Program-made: the position numbers and the translations under genes
Notes under the pieces: model-generated
Databases searched by the model: none
What the model was told of the DNA's origin: nothing
Seen by the model: only the letters and a program-made list of their open reading frames with translations
Origin: Betaproteobacteria bacterium
GTDB taxonomy: Bacteria; Pseudomonadota; Gammaproteobacteria; Burkholderiales; Burkholderiaceae_D
Assembly (NCBI GenBank): GCA_016868055.1
Contig: VGHX01000012.1
Coordinates: forward strand, 1 to 49,286
DNA length: 49,286 nt
Direction: 5' to 3'
Shown here: positions 47,972 to 49,286 of the stretch, piece after piece
Position numbering within the stretch: the first letter of the stretch is position 1
Layout: the number at the start of each line of letters is the position of its first letter

Positions 47972-48547
47972 CTACCAGCGACCAAGATCCTCGCGCGCAA
48001 GATCGAGAAATTCAGTGCGCATGGCGAGGTTGTCTTGCAGCTCCCCAAGCATGGCAGAGGTAACGGTCTCCTCACCGGCGGTGCGTATGCCGCGACTCTC
48101 CATACAGAGATGTCGACAGCGAACCACCACCCCGGCGGCGCGCGGCTCCAGCATCTCCATCAGGGCGTTAGCGACTTGCATGGTGAGCCGCTCTTGCACT
48201 TGTAGTCGCTTCATGAAGCACTCGACCAAGCGCGTTAATTTCGACAGACCGACGATTTTGCCGTTAGGCATATAGCCAATAGTGGCTTTGCCGAAAAACG
48301 GGGCAAGGTGATGCTCGCAGTGGCTGTAGACGGGGATGTTACGCACCACAATCAACTCGTTATAGTCTTCAGCACCATCCTCAAACGCCTTCATCACGTC
48401 CGCCGGGTTTTGTTTGTAGCCCGAGCTCCAATGCTCCCACGCCTTGACGACACGCGCGGGGGTTTCGGCAAGACCGGGCCGGTCCGGGTCTTCGCCTATG
48501 CTGGACAGGAAACGCCGCCAGTCGAGCTCAGTAAATTTTTCTGCCAT
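47972..48547 (-). CDS. folE: GTP cyclohydrolase I
   Basis: 191 residues. Zinc ligands and active site lie in YSHCEHHLAPFFGKATIGY and the C-terminal RHLCMESRGIRTAGEETVTSAMLG, with KIVGLSKLTRLVE between them. The enzyme converts GTP to dihydroneopterin triphosphate, the first step of folate synthesis. It supplies the folate that MetH uses, though it is not linked in an operon. It is convergent with the SET gene. Confidence 0.96.
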   Translation of the reverse strand: MAEKFTELDWRRFLSSIGEDPDRPGLAETPARVVKAWEHWSSGYKQNPADVMKAFEDGAEDYNELIVVRNIPVYSHCEHHLAPFFGKATIGYMPNGKIVGLSKLTRLVECFMKRLQVQERLTMQVANALMEMLEPRAAGVVVRCRHLCMESRGIRTAGEETVTSAMLGELQDNLAMRTEFLDLAREDLGRW

Positions 48548-48736
48548 GGTGGGGTGTCCTCGGGCCTGTTAGTGGCGCCCGCAAACCATATCAATATTAC
48601 ACTGTCGTATTTGCTTGGCATCGTAACCGAAATTCCCCATTCACACGGCTGAATACAGGTGAGTCCTGTGGGCAATCGCTTGCGTTATGCTTCGCACCTT
48701 TACGCGCTGCGCTTGATTACCGCCTCGGAGTTGTTT

Positions 48737-49286
48737 ATGTCGCCAAAACCCCTTGTTGCCACGCTGGCCCTGCTGGTGTTGCCGCTTTCCGCCGTATGCG
48801 CGCCCTTTGCTTATGTGCAGAATGAAAAATCCGGTAGCGTATCGGTGATTGATACGGCCACCGATGAAGTGGTGGCGGACATCAATGCCGGCGACAAGCC
48901 ACGCGGTGCAGCCTTGTCCGCTGACGGACGATGGCTGTACGTGAGCGACCAAACCAACAATGTCTTGGTGAAGGTCGACACCGAGACGCGCAACGTGACC
49001 GACAAGATTGAGCTAGGCGAGTCGCCCGAGGGCGTGTCAAGCTCACCCGATGGTAAGTGGATCGCGGCGGCATCCGAGGTCAGCAACGCGGTCAACTTCA
49101 TTGATGCGGCAACCGGGAAAAAAATGTTCGCGGTGAAGACGCGCGGTAAAAACCCGGAGCACGCGGTTTTCAGCCCTGATGGCAAATGGATGTTCGTTTC
49201 TGCCGAAGAGGCCGACAGCGTTGACATCATTGACGTCAAACGCCGCAAGCAAGTGGCCTCCGTCAAGGTCGGCGATCGCCCGCGAG
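48737..49286 (+). CDS. YVTN-family beta-propeller protein (partial, runs off right edge)
   Basis: The frame opens at ATG 48737 after CGGAG (48726-48730) and is still open at the window end, at 183 codons. Residues 1-22 are a signal peptide (MSPKPLVATLALLVLPLSAVCA). Then repeats of about 42 residues follow, each with SVxVIDTATxEVV, GxxPRGAAxSxDGRWLYVSD and DxxTxxV, the YVTN beta-propeller pattern. The protein is probably periplasmic. The substrate or partner cannot be told from this part. Confidence 0.85.
   Translation, partial: MSPKPLVATLALLVLPLSAVCAPFAYVQNEKSGSVSVIDTATDEVVADINAGDKPRGAALSADGRWLYVSDQTNNVLVKVDTETRNVTDKIELGESPEGVSSSPDGKWIAAASEVSNAVNFIDAATGKKMFAVKTRGKNPEHAVFSPDGKWMFVSAEEADSVDIIDVKRRKQVASVKVGDRPR

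Overview
The window is a chromosomal segment of a betaproteobacterium, most likely order Burkholderiales. The evidence is the set of small lineage-typical families (DUF1840, DUF3567, DUF3717, DUF4390, TorF-type porin, phasin), the proteobacterial GshA type, the metX-metW pair, the manX/ptsH/ptsI phosphotransfer set and the smg-topB neighbourhood. I cannot name family or genus. Almost all genes are core or housekeeping. I see no rRNA, tRNA, CRISPR array, insertion sequence, integrase or phage gene.

Layout. 1-2207 (minus): cell-shape operon mreB-mreC-mreD, with mreD running off the left edge. 2559-5857 (plus): gatCAB amidotransferase. 6034-7200: an unrecognised 388-residue protein that looks unlike its neighbours. 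7316-9024: divergent pyrE and xth. 9110-12490 (minus): ampG, metW and metX, with metX preceded by a promoter, a SAM-II-like riboswitch and an intrinsic terminator. 12655-17430 (minus): EIIA-HPr-EI phosphotransfer genes and the glutathione genes gshA-gshB. 17552-20299 (minus): torF-like porin, glnK and amtB behind a sigma-54 type promoter. 20435-22205 (plus): ubiK, comM/yifB. 22270-25418: an MFS transporter, DUF1840 and rsmB. 25458-29434: DUF4390, ntrY, a short ntrX and a CobW-like remnant. 29566-31380: DUF3567, a TrmB-like methyltransferase and a class II glutamine amidotransferase. 31534-35446 (minus): metH behind a second SAM-II-like riboswitch. 35454-36946 (minus): fmt and def, divergent from 37088-39354 LysM protein and dprA. 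39522-42947: smg and topB. 43047-44655: an MFS transporter, a tiny membrane protein and DUF3717. 44723-45510: phasin with an elaborate promoter. 45508-47118 (minus): FAD oxidoreductase. 47361-47852: SET-domain protein. 47972-48547 (minus): folE. 48737-end: start of a YVTN beta-propeller protein.

How the genes work together. Three themes recur. Methionine/SAM: metX and metH lie 23 kb apart but carry the same kind of leader, with promoter, SAM-II-like aptamer with an inserted hairpin, then terminator; SAM probably shuts off both. Nitrogen and phosphotransfer: torF-glnK-amtB with a sigma-54 promoter, NtrY/NtrX, and an EI/HPr/EIIA set. Carbon storage: the phasin promoter has two TTAAT-N5-ATTAA dyads and a pair of TGCGSCGCA sites around the core promoter.

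The least explained items are the 388-residue orphan, the two riboswitches with their extra hairpin, the receiver-Fis NtrX without an AAA+ domain together with its P-loop-less CobW-like neighbour, and the phasin control region. Several start codons were moved from the longest open frame to a start supported by a ribosome binding site, a stop-start overlap or family length; this is stated per gene.
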